DNA from: Nitrososphaerales archaeon TH5894
GTDB taxonomy: Archaea; Thermoproteota; Nitrososphaeria; Nitrososphaerales; Nitrososphaeraceae
DNA length: 19,907 nucleotides
Direction of reading: 5' to 3'
Assembly: GCA_014523485.1 (NCBI GenBank)
Contig: JAATVK010000052.1
Span: forward strand, 1-19,907
Both the position numbers and the translations under genes were made by a program. A model generated the notes under the pieces. It saw only the letters and a program-made list of their open reading frames with translations. It was not told where the DNA came from and searched no databases. Below are positions 7,437 through 14,599 of the stretch, piece after piece (position 1 is the stretch's first letter; the number at the start of each line of letters is the position of its first letter).

Positions 7437-8363
7437 TTAATAGTAGGTATAATCTCTTATACTTCCATATAATCTATATATTCCACCTGTAGTACTAGAT
7501 ATATAATTCCATACTTCCGTATGTATAGGAAATTCTTTAAATCTTTCTTTTAGAGTCTTGTCAACAGAATCATATACCATTTGTCCTATCACAATCTGAT
7601 CAGATTCAGCAAGTGATGTCATTTTAACTGCAATACTTATTGTATATCCTAAAATATCAATAATAGGTTTTTTTGTTAATATTTTTTCAGTCCCATGTTT
7701 TAAGATATTTGTTTCCCATCCATATTGAACGACGACATTTTCTCCGACATCAACTCCTATCCTAACATGAATTTCAGGATAATCGTATTGACTCAAAATA
7801 GGATTAATTCCATGTCTAATTACAGAGATCATTGAGAGCGCACAATTAACTGCATTAATACAAGGGAGTTTATCGTCATTTTTTTCAGAAGATTTAACTA
7901 AAAAAAATCCTAAAACCGCGTCCCCAACAAATTTTAATATGTACCCACCATATGAGGCTATTAAAATAGATACCTCTTGAGTGAAAGCTCGTATTATGTC
8001 TGCTAATCGGTTGGCGGGAAGGCTCATACAAAGCTTGGTAAATCCCACTAAATCCACATGTATAATAACTAGTCTTGTTTTAGATTCAAGCAAATTTTCT
8101 AAAATTTGTCTAGAATCTTCTGTTGAAATATTAAACTCCTTTGCTTGTAATGCTGACCATGTTCTTGCTTGAGCATTCTTAATTAATTCATCAATATCTA
8201 CTATAGCATCAAGATAAAATTCTGATAAAGAAGGTGCAGTATAAATTTTTTCATCTGAGTTTTTTTGTTCCTCCCTATTTACTATATTTTGGACCTCTTG
8301 GACATCTAAATCTGTTTGAAATGCAATTACTTCAAGTGAAATTCCTGATTTGTAAAGGTTCAA
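7437..8363 (-). CDS. Class III adenylate/guanylate cyclase with N-terminal HTH-like segment
   Basis: A 308-residue soluble protein. Residues 1-30 (LYKSGISLEVIA, then DLDVQEVQNIV) look like a helix-turn-helix. After a linker (31-95) comes a class III cyclase domain (about 97-300). Metal-binding D104 (HVDLVGFT) and D148 (FVGDAV) are present, as are K144 and D236, the pair that usually selects ATP. At the two transition-state positions (usual N-x3-R) the protein has S243 and K247 (GYTISIAVKM), so activity may be reduced, or Lys may replace Arg. A beta-hairpin extends RIGVDVGENV (201-210). There is no membrane segment. The start is TTG; upstream codons stay open but offer no ATG, GTG or TTG. TTATATC at 8386-8392 is about 26 bases away, so a leaderless TTG start fits. 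Function inferred: cyclic-nucleotide signalling, or a degenerate ligand-binding domain tied to DNA or protein binding. Confidence 0.85.
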   Translation of the reverse strand: MNLYKSGISLEVIAFQTDLDVQEVQNIVNREEQKNSDEKIYTAPSLSEFYLDAIVDIDELIKNAQARTWSALQAKEFNISTEDSRQILENLLESKTRLVIIHVDLVGFTKLCMSLPANRLADIIRAFTQEVSILIASYGGYILKFVGDAVLGFFLVKSSEKNDDKLPCINAVNCALSMISVIRHGINPILSQYDYPEIHVRIGVDVGENVVVQYGWETNILKHGTEKILTKKPIIDILGYTISIAVKMTSLAESDQIVIGQMVYDSVDKTLKERFKEFPIHTEVWNYISSTTGGIYRLYGSIRDYTYY

Positions 8364-8385
8364 AACAGTCTGTTTTTGTTCAATT

Positions 8386-8392
8386 GATATAA
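8386..8392 (-). promoter_or_regulatory. TATA-like box of the cyclase gene
   Basis: TTATATC (minus strand) centred about 26 bases before the TTG at 8363. It supports TTG as the true, leaderless start. Confidence 0.4.
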
Positions 8393-8458
8393 CATATCAC
8401 CTTTTACAATTTATAATAGAAGGATGATAAAAATAACATATTATTGTATTGACACGGT

Positions 8459-8480
8459 AAATTAATTAATTAATTAATAT
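8459..8480. repeat. Tandem ATTA tract
   Basis: A run of ATTA units (ATTAATTAATTAATTAAT at 8461-8478 with matching flanks) in the 147-base gap between the cyclase gene and the small gene upstream. Simple-sequence DNA; no function visible. Confidence 0.7.
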
Positions 8481-8510
8481 ATTTGATATCTTAATTTTAT
8501 CATATCATCA

Positions 8511-8801
8511 TCAGAATGGAAACCTAAATAATTCTTTCTGGTCAATTGATCCCCACGCTCCCATTCCTTTTCCTTCACTATTAGTCCCTACAATCTCACT
8601 TACTATTACTTCTTTAGCTGCCATAGGAGGCCATGTCATAGCTACATATTCTCCAATTTCTCCAGCTTTTTCTAAGGATGCCATCGCAATTTTCTCTTCA
8701 TTTAATTGTTTTTCTATTAACATACTTTTCACTTTGTCATAATTTTGTCTAATTCCATGAACAATCACATAGATTTTTTTATTAGCATTGATTGCCGTCA
8801 T
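8511..8801 (-). CDS. Conserved-looking small cytoplasmic protein of unknown function
   Basis: A 96-residue protein I do not recognise. It opens with a hydrophobic strand (KKIYVIVHGIRQ, 8-19), then a helical, charged region (about 21-48), an Ala/Met-rich part with TWPPMAAKE (56-64) and a glycine-rich end (GKGMGAWGS, 77-85) closing with FRFPF. There is no signal peptide, membrane segment or cysteine. The mix of a first strand, helix and glycine-rich loop could be a small alpha/beta fold. A strong TATA-like TTTTATATA at 8821-8829 lies about 24 bases upstream of the ATG, which argues that it is a real gene. It lies between a small membrane protein and the cyclase gene on the same strand, but gaps of 76 and 147 bases do not demand an operon. 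Confidence 0.6.
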   Translation of the reverse strand: MTAINANKKIYVIVHGIRQNYDKVKSMLIEKQLNEEKIAMASLEKAGEIGEYVAMTWPPMAAKEVIVSEIVGTNSEGKGMGAWGSIDQKELFRFPF

Positions 8802-8820
8802 AATTTCCCTACTTAAATAA

Positions 8821-8829
8821 TATATAAAA
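8821..8829 (-). promoter_or_regulatory. TATA box of the 96-residue protein gene
   Basis: TTTTATATA on the minus strand, close to the archaeal consensus, centred about 24 bases before the ATG at 8801. Confidence 0.5.
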
Positions 8830-8877
8830 GCTTACCTTTTCTACAAAGGCTATTCATAGTTTAAGAATTCAAAGATT

Positions 8878-9147
8878 TTATCTAGAGGACTTAGTTTTTT
8901 TATTTATATTTTCTAAAAAATATTTAAAAATAAGTAAAGAATTTCTTATTTTTGTATAGTATTGTGCAAAATATCCCAGGGCTATTGTCGCAATCCCAGC
9001 AACTAGGAATCTAATTCCTATTATTTCAAAACCTTCCCCATGTTTAATACCTTGACCTAAAAAAAATAAAAATATTCCAAAAGTTGATATAATTATACCA
9101 GAAACTATTAAAGGTAAAAACAACCCATGAAACCTTTTTTCAATCAT
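8878..9147 (-). CDS. Small two-helix membrane protein
   Basis: Starting at the ATG at 9147 this is an 89-residue protein: a short basic start (MIEKRFHG), a first membrane helix (about 9-30, LPLIVSGIIISTFGIFLFFLG), a short loop with KHGEG, a second helix (about 38-56) and a basic C-terminal tail ending KKTKSSR. The frame stays open to a TTG at 9189, which would add 14 residues. The ATG is preferred because it gives the usual basic start before the first helix and leaves the TATA-like element of the divergent gene (9176-9187) outside the coding region. Family and function are unknown; small proteins of this shape often modify or anchor membrane complexes, but nothing here shows which. Confidence 0.55.
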   Translation of the reverse strand: MIEKRFHGLFLPLIVSGIIISTFGIFLFFLGQGIKHGEGFEIIGIRFLVAGIATIALGYFAQYYTKIRNSLLIFKYFLENINKKTKSSR

Positions 9148-9166
9148 TTCAATTATGCATTGAAAT
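9146..9166. promoter_or_regulatory. Perfect eight-base dyad at a divergent promoter
   Basis: ATTTCAAT (9146-9153) and ATTGAAAT (9159-9166) are perfect inverted repeats five bases apart. The dyad overlaps the proposed ATG of the membrane-protein gene and lies 10 bases from the TATA-like AAATTTATAAAC (9176-9187) serving the plus-strand SelB-like gene. It is a candidate operator shared by the two genes. Confidence 0.45.
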
Positions 9167-9214
9167 AAACTCAACAAATTTATAAACAATTTTATTGATT
9201 ATTTATTATTTTTT

Positions 9215-10162
9215 TTGCTATTGGAAAGATTGAATATAGCTGTTCTTGGAAGTAATGAATTCCTTCATGAGTTTGGAAAACGAGGTACTACATCTGATAT
9301 AGTGCTTTATGACAGAAAATTAAATGATCGAATATTTACCTTTATAGCTCCAATTTCTTTTCCAGATAAAATCCAGACGTTACCTCAAGTCTTGAATATG
9401 ACCGATTTTGTAGTTTTAAATATTACACAATTGGATAAATATCTTGCAGAACAAATAATAGCTATAAATAGCTTAGATATTAGAAATGGTTTTTTGCTCC
9501 ATTCTTATGATATAGACGAACAAAAACTTGATCAGATGATTAAAGGTACTACAATTGAAAATTTTAAAAAAATAGAAAGTCTGGATATTTTAAAAAATGA
9601 GATAAATAATCTTCACTCAAATTCAAGAGAAGGAGATCTTTTAATGCAAATTGATCATAGTTTTGACGTCAAAGGTGTGGGGACAGTTTTACTTGGGGGA
9701 ATTAAACAAGGGAAAATTAAATTATATGATAAACTGAGGATTTTGCCTTTAAACAAAGAGGTTTTGATTAAATCTATTCAAATGCATGATGACCCAGTCG
9801 ACGAGTCTTCAAGTCCATCACGGGTAGGGTTAGCAGTTAAAGGAGTTTTACCTAGAGAAATAGAAAGAGGGGATATTATTTGCACAGGAGATAACTTAAA
9901 GACAGCAGATACAGAAGTATTAGCAATAGATTTTTCAAAAAATAAATATTATAAAGGAGAGATTACAGACACACAAACATATTTACTTTCAGTGGGTTTA
10001 CAAATTAAGCCACTAAAAATTGCAATTAATCAATCTAAAATATTATTATCTTTAGAAAAACCGATCGCCTTTTATGAAAAACAAAAATTTTTAATATTAA
10101 AACCAGATAGTAAAACTACAAGAATAATAGCTGAAGGATCATTCCCTCCCGTAAATCAATAA
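9215..10162 (+). CDS. SelB/EF-Tu-like protein with degenerate GTPase domain
   Basis: A 315-residue relative of translation GTPases of the SelB/EF-Tu/IF2-gamma type. The second (beta-barrel) domain is well kept at about 142-226: FDVKGVGTVLLGGIKQGKI (150-168), YDKLRILP (171-178) and DIICTGD (220-226) match SelB/EF-Tu domain 2. A third barrel follows (about 227-312). The N-terminal 130 residues follow the course of a G domain (NIAVLGS, 7-13; KRGTTSDI, 22-29, like switch I; TDFVVLNITQ, 63-72) but lack the P-loop GHVDHGKT, the DxxG and the NKxD motifs. It should therefore not bind GTP in the usual way. Length is well below the 450-plus of SelB. A tRNA- or ribosome-related regulatory role is likely but unproven. 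The start is TTG at 9215; TTGs at 9221 and 9230 are alternatives. Confidence 0.8.
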   Translation: MLLERLNIAVLGSNEFLHEFGKRGTTSDIVLYDRKLNDRIFTFIAPISFPDKIQTLPQVLNMTDFVVLNITQLDKYLAEQIIAINSLDIRNGFLLHSYDIDEQKLDQMIKGTTIENFKKIESLDILKNEINNLHSNSREGDLLMQIDHSFDVKGVGTVLLGGIKQGKIKLYDKLRILPLNKEVLIKSIQMHDDPVDESSSPSRVGLAVKGVLPREIERGDIICTGDNLKTADTEVLAIDFSKNKYYKGEITDTQTYLLSVGLQIKPLKIAINQSKILLSLEKPIAFYEKQKFLILKPDSKTTRIIAEGSFPPVNQ

Positions 10163-10273
10163 GTTTGATATGTAATTATGTAATTAAACCTGGACTATTA
10201 TATTCAGTAGTTGTTGGTTAATACTCTGTAAGGTTACTAAATATAGATATATAGTAATTTATAATATTATCAT

Positions 10274-10282
10274 TCTTTTTTT
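10274..10282 (+). terminator. T-run after the SelB-like gene
   Basis: CTTTTTTTA lies about 110 bases past the stop at 10162, in the 208-base gap between convergent genes; a second T-run is at 10320-10326. Such T-runs can end archaeal transcription without a hairpin. The gap has no other clear feature. Confidence 0.35.
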
Positions 10283-10370
10283 ATAATGAAATAAGCCGTC
10301 ATTCTATTGAAGACTGTAATTTTTTTCTAGTTTCTCGATTAAAGTAATTTTAAATTTTTTGTATTGTTAT

Positions 10371-13010
10371 TCATTTTAAAAGAATCTTTAAGGTTATTAT
10401 TTTAAATGGACCTATCTGAATAATAATTGTGTCATTTTCTATCTTTTTGATTTCTTGAATCTCATTTTCCATAAAGTCTATTAACTTTATATTTTTTATT
10501 TTTGCTGCAAGTTTTATTTTTGTTAGAGTTTTTTTTCCTTCAGTTTCGTAAATTCTTAAAATGATTCCTTTTTTATCATCACTTATCTTCATTGTACTCA
10601 ATATGACATTACTTTCTGAAATTTGCAGGAAAGATTTTGAATCGTCCAAAATCTCAACCTTATTTCCATTATTCTCTGCTAAATTATTATTTTTTCTGTC
10701 ATTACTTTTCTTTATCTGTATTGGTATTAACGACATATTTATTTCCGATCCATGTTGATATATTAGATCTTCACTCCAATCGTTTTCATGAGGTAAGATT
10801 GAATATTTAAAAGTATAGGCTTTCGCTTCAGCTGCATCAGGTGTAGGTATACATGGTCCCATTATACCGTCAGAAGATAATAATACTATACTCCGGAGTA
10901 ACGTAAGGTAAATTGATCCATCTCTGATTTCATGAGATGGCAAACCTTGATGAAGAAGACTAATTCCGACAGTTTTATTAGAATCATTTTTTATAGAATA
11001 ATCAACCCATTCGAGTGAGGGAAATACTCCTGAAGGTTTTTCAAACCATTTTCCATTGTTTTTTTGATGATAGAGATCGGTTTTTCTTTCTATAACACCA
11101 AATTGTGTTCCACACCAATAACTTTTAGCTTTGCCTTTAGTATCAAATCTTACTCTGAGTCGTGAGTGAGGATGTTTATTAAAAATATGAGTTACAAAAT
11201 CTATTCTATTTAAATTTTTATAAATTATTATTTCTTTTTCTATATCTATGAAATCATGTCTATACATCATCGGCTTAAACTTTTCAGTAAATCTGTAGGG
11301 CCATCTTAATGCAAAATATTTACTTTTAAACTTTATATGGGATTTGAGTTTTCTATGTATAACTTCATATTTTTCTGGTTTGAATATTCCATATTTAATT
11401 CCATCACCAGTTTCTGATTTAAATAATTTTAGATTTTCCCGATGATAATAAAGATCTCCTATCTCTTCATCTAATATTATTTCATTTCCTGTACAGTAGT
11501 GTATTTTTTTATTATTTTTTATAGATTTAAAAACTGTAATAATTGCATTTTCTCTATTTACTTCAATTTCGTATCCTTTATTTTTAAAACTTGTATCATG
11601 AGCAATTATTGTATCGCCATCTATTGTATCTGACTTTACTATTTCTAAAGTTTTGTATCCTAGTGGAGGAACGGAAATAATACATCCTATGGTTATTTTT
11701 TTAATAGTATTATCTTGGTATAAAGAATAATCAAGGATTTCTATCTCTATAATCTGATCCCCACTTTTTAAGCAACTTATACCTTTTATTTCACCTTCAT
11801 TAAATTCTAAAATTATTTCTGTCCAGTTTGTAACTTGCCATGAAAGAGGATTAAAAATAAAAATATCATTCTCATAATTCGTCATTAATGAAATTTTTCT
11901 CAAATATTCAAAAATTGATCTTTGGATACTTTTTCTCTCATTTTCAAATATTTCCCTTACTTCATTGTATATTTCATCAACTCCTGTACCTGGTAAAACA
12001 TCATGCATGGCAACAAATAGGATTTTCTTCCAATACTTGTGAAGCTGATCTGAAATATTTTCGTCATGTATATTAATTAACCAAGATAAAGCATCTAATC
12101 TTTCTAGGAGTAAAATACTATTCTCAAATTCTTTCATTCCTTGTTTTAGCCACATACGTGATGATGTACAATCAGGATAGACAGCAGAATACTTTCCAGA
12201 ATACATCTCTCCTTTTCGTACTTTGAAATTGACGTTTTGTTTTTCTAAATTAGAAAAATATTGAAGCGGAGATGACATAATCATATTATATTCATTTTTA
12301 GATTTAGTAACTCTTTTTCCATTTATTTTTTTATTCCATTGATTTATAACATCAACTAATTCAGGTTGTGGAGGAGTAGAGCCACTTCCAGATAACATTA
12401 AAATTTGATTAGTTGAAGCATATTTTTTTAATTGTTTCAAGGATAGAGGTAACTGATCTAAAAAAAGTCCTGCACGATATCCTAGTGGCATCCAGTGAGT
12501 AAGAATTTGGGTCCCGTCAAGTCCTTCCCAAAAAAATTCTGATGGAGTAGAAATATTTATTCCTCTTCTAAAAAGGAAATATTTATAGCCAGAATTTCTT
12601 AAAATTTGAGGCCACTGTGCATTAAAACCAAATTCATCTGCCCCATATGAAACAACTATATCTTTATTTAATTTTTCTTTTACAAATTTTTTTCCTTCGA
12701 TTATTTCTCGTATTAGTACCTCTCCATTTGGAATCATATTATCAGCCAACAAATACTGTCCCCCTGCTATCTCAATTTTATTCTCCTTTATAAGGTCACT
12801 TATATCTGAAAAAATATGAGGATAATCCTTTTCTATTTTTTCTAATAAAAAAGTTTGCTCTAGCATGAATTTATAATCAAATTTTTTAATAAGATTTATA
12901 GCTTGTTTTAGAATATATTCAATGTTTACAAAGTAGTAATCTTCCTTGTTAAGAATCCATACTGCATCATAGTGCATATGGGGAACGATGTGAATAGTTG
13001 CATCCTTCAT
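10371..13010 (-). CDS. GH38 alpha-mannosidase, mannosylglycerate-hydrolase-sized
   Basis: A retaining glycoside hydrolase of family 38 (879 residues from the ATG at 13010; 894 from an ATG at 13055). The opening is the family's zinc motif: HMHYDAVW, with H11, H13, D15 and W18. The nucleophile is D125 in GADEFGFNAQWPQIL; TSSRMWLKQ lies at about 282-290, and MHDVLPGTG (H336, D337) is the usual late zinc motif. A beta-sandwich C-terminal region follows. There is no signal peptide, so it acts in the cytoplasm. Length and layout resemble bacterial MngB (about 880 residues), a GH38 enzyme for mannosylglycerate-type compounds; removal of mannose from glycans is the alternative. The upstream gene, an MPG-phosphatase-like HAD, ends at 13016. 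The ATG at 13010 sits just past that stop and gives a compact start before the zinc motif, so it is preferred. Confidence 0.93.
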   Translation of the reverse strand: MKDATIHIVPHMHYDAVWILNKEDYYFVNIEYILKQAINLIKKFDYKFMLEQTFLLEKIEKDYPHIFSDISDLIKENKIEIAGGQYLLADNMIPNGEVLIREIIEGKKFVKEKLNKDIVVSYGADEFGFNAQWPQILRNSGYKYFLFRRGINISTPSEFFWEGLDGTQILTHWMPLGYRAGLFLDQLPLSLKQLKKYASTNQILMLSGSGSTPPQPELVDVINQWNKKINGKRVTKSKNEYNMIMSSPLQYFSNLEKQNVNFKVRKGEMYSGKYSAVYPDCTSSRMWLKQGMKEFENSILLLERLDALSWLINIHDENISDQLHKYWKKILFVAMHDVLPGTGVDEIYNEVREIFENERKSIQRSIFEYLRKISLMTNYENDIFIFNPLSWQVTNWTEIILEFNEGEIKGISCLKSGDQIIEIEILDYSLYQDNTIKKITIGCIISVPPLGYKTLEIVKSDTIDGDTIIAHDTSFKNKGYEIEVNRENAIITVFKSIKNNKKIHYCTGNEIILDEEIGDLYYHRENLKLFKSETGDGIKYGIFKPEKYEVIHRKLKSHIKFKSKYFALRWPYRFTEKFKPMMYRHDFIDIEKEIIIYKNLNRIDFVTHIFNKHPHSRLRVRFDTKGKAKSYWCGTQFGVIERKTDLYHQKNNGKWFEKPSGVFPSLEWVDYSIKNDSNKTVGISLLHQGLPSHEIRDGSIYLTLLRSIVLLSSDGIMGPCIPTPDAAEAKAYTFKYSILPHENDWSEDLIYQHGSEINMSLIPIQIKKSNDRKNNNLAENNGNKVEILDDSKSFLQISESNVILSTMKISDDKKGIILRIYETEGKKTLTKIKLAAKIKNIKLIDFMENEIQEIKKIENDTIIIQIGPFKIITLKILLK

Positions 13011-13015
13011 TTTCT

Positions 13016-13867
13016 CTACTCTTTGAGTATGTACTTTAATATTATTTCTTTCCATCCTGTCTGTCCAATTCCAATTACTCTGGTTAGATTATTTATTTTC
13101 ATGGGGGTGTAACTGTTTTGAATATTTCGTACTAGAAATGGTTTGTCAACATTTTCAAACATTGGAATGTCATTAAGTGCATCCCCTATTCCTATAGACT
13201 CAATGTGCTCTTTTTCAAATTTCATTGCATATAATTTCTTTAATATAGAAATTGCAGAGCCTTTATCATGTAAAGAAGAAATTGTATTATACCTTGTTCC
13301 CTGTAAAATACGAAGACCTCTATGATTCAATATTTTTTTTAAATTATCTAGTTCATTGATATTAATTTCAAGCACGGTTTCGCTATATTCCCTTGACGCC
13401 ATTAGTTTTGCATCATTTATTGTTATGCCTACCTTACGAGCTAATTCTGGTAATGAAAGGTCATGTACAGCAATGAATTTAATACTAGATATTTCTCTTA
13501 TATCTTGAAGAGTTTCTATTATTCTATTGTATGATTTTCCTAATTCTATAACTAAATTTTTATCAATACGGTTGATCGATAAACCTAATTCTTCAAGATC
13601 TATCGGAAAATAATCCTCAGGAATATAAATTGCACCCCCGTTTTCAACTATAAATGGATCCTTGATCTCTAGATATTTTCTTATTTTTTCCTGTTCTACT
13701 CGAGTTTTGGAGGAACATAATACTAAAGGAATATGGTTTTTACGTAATCTTTGAACAATTTCTTTAATTTCTCCATATTCTTCGGTATGATAAATTTCTC
13801 CTTCTTTTATTATATATGATTGGAGAAGTGTATTATCTATATCAGAAAATATCAAATATCGTGACAT
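13016..13867 (-). CDS. mpgP: Mannosyl-3-phosphoglycerate-phosphatase-like HAD hydrolase
   Basis: A 283-residue HAD phosphatase of subclass IIB, close to the usual length of MPG phosphatase (about 240-300). Motif 1 is FSDIDNTLL, with D9 (nucleophile) and D11. Motif 2 lies in CSSKTR (51-56), with the MPGP-like PFIVENGGAIYIP (71-83). MASREYSE (157-163) and TRYNTI mark the cap domain; K202 (HDKG) is motif 3 and GDALND (228-233, with D229 and D233) motif 4. The family dephosphorylates mannosyl-3-phosphoglycerate to mannosylglycerate, a compatible solute. No partner synthase (MpgS) is in the window, so related substrates such as other sugar phosphates are possible. The stop lies six bases before the GH38 start, with no gap, and a DnaJ-ferredoxin gene lies 75 bases upstream on the same strand. 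The symbol is by family resemblance only. Confidence 0.85.
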   Translation of the reverse strand: MSRYLIFSDIDNTLLQSYIIKEGEIYHTEEYGEIKEIVQRLRKNHIPLVLCSSKTRVEQEKIRKYLEIKDPFIVENGGAIYIPEDYFPIDLEELGLSINRIDKNLVIELGKSYNRIIETLQDIREISSIKFIAVHDLSLPELARKVGITINDAKLMASREYSETVLEININELDNLKKILNHRGLRILQGTRYNTISSLHDKGSAISILKKLYAMKFEKEHIESIGIGDALNDIPMFENVDKPFLVRNIQNSYTPMKINNLTRVIGIGQTGWKEIILKYILKE

Positions 13868-13942
13868 GGTTTTACTTTACTTTTTTAAAATTATGAAATA
13901 TTTTATACTTTAACGTAAGAAATTATATAAAAATTTTCTATA

Positions 13943-14503
13943 TCATGGAAAGATTTGTTTTCCTGTATACCTGTCAATAATTGTTATTGCTTTGGTTGGG
14001 CATGTTTGTGCAGCGTCTAATATAGATTCAAGATTGTCTCCAGTCTCCGATACTACTGCTGCCTTCGGATTAATAATTTTATTAGTTTCAATATGAAAAA
14101 CATGTGGAGCTAAAATTTCACAACTCCCAAAAGCCATGCACAAAGAAGGTTCGACAATGATTTTAAACCTTGATTTTTCAGTAGGGATTTCTCTTCTTAC
14201 TGGGGCATGAGTATTTTCTATACCCTCATTATAATTTCTTAATCTGGTATCTTTTTCTCGATAATAGTTTAAATTTAAAGTTTGAATTTCTGAGCATAAA
14301 CGATCATATTCCATCCTCTTTTTCTTATCAGAAAGAACCTCGAAAGCATTATTAATTTTCTTTATAATTGCTGACTCAATTTCTTTTCCAGAATTTCTAT
14401 CAGGATGATATCTTTTAACTAGAAGTCTGTATGACTTTTTGATATCTACGAGTGTAGCATCTTCACTTACTCCTAAAATCCTATAGTATTCATGAATATC
14501 CAA
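13943..14503 (-). CDS. DnaJ-ferredoxin fusion (J domain plus three-cysteine ferredoxin)
   Basis: A 186-residue fusion. Residues 1-70 are a J domain: DIHEYYRILGV, the HPD motif at 33-35 (RYHPDRN), then FEVLSDKKKRMEYD. A basic linker of about 40 residues leads to a small ferredoxin (about 112-178) with CMAFGSC (C122, C128), APHVFHI and CP (C168). The usual second cysteine of a 4Fe-4S ferredoxin is F125, so three cysteines remain, as in [3Fe-4S] ferredoxins. J domains stimulate the ATPase of Hsp70 (DnaK), so the cluster may sense redox or oxygen state or deliver Fe-S clusters. As far as I recall, such DnaJ-Fer fusions occur in chloroplast-bearing eukaryotes and Thaumarchaeota, with gene transfer from plastids proposed. 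The gene stands 96 bases from the SIS gene upstream and 75 from the HAD gene downstream; no dnaK is in the window. Confidence 0.9.
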   Translation of the reverse strand: MDIHEYYRILGVSEDATLVDIKKSYRLLVKRYHPDRNSGKEIESAIIKKINNAFEVLSDKKKRMEYDRLCSEIQTLNLNYYREKDTRLRNYNEGIENTHAPVRREIPTEKSRFKIIVEPSLCMAFGSCEILAPHVFHIETNKIINPKAAVVSETGDNLESILDAAQTCPTKAITIIDRYTGKQIFP

Positions 14504-14599
14504 GTAATAATACTAATAAACTTTAATTGGATATTTCATTATTTGGATTGAAACTGCTTCAAATTTGGCAGATGTCTCTCTTTTTATATTAAAAGTAAT

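Noticed and set aside
9148..9189. TTG start extending the small membrane protein by 14 residues
   Set aside because: It would run into the TATA-like element of the divergent gene and put polar residues before the first helix; ATG at 9147 is simpler.
10163..10370. Possible small gene or RNA between the convergent SelB-like and GH38 genes
   Set aside because: No ORF with a plausible start and no strong stem; only T-runs suited to transcript ends.
13011..13055. Upstream ATG for the GH38 gene (15 extra residues)
   Set aside because: It would overlap the HAD gene; the extra residues are before the zinc motif and add nothing typical of the family. Not excluded.
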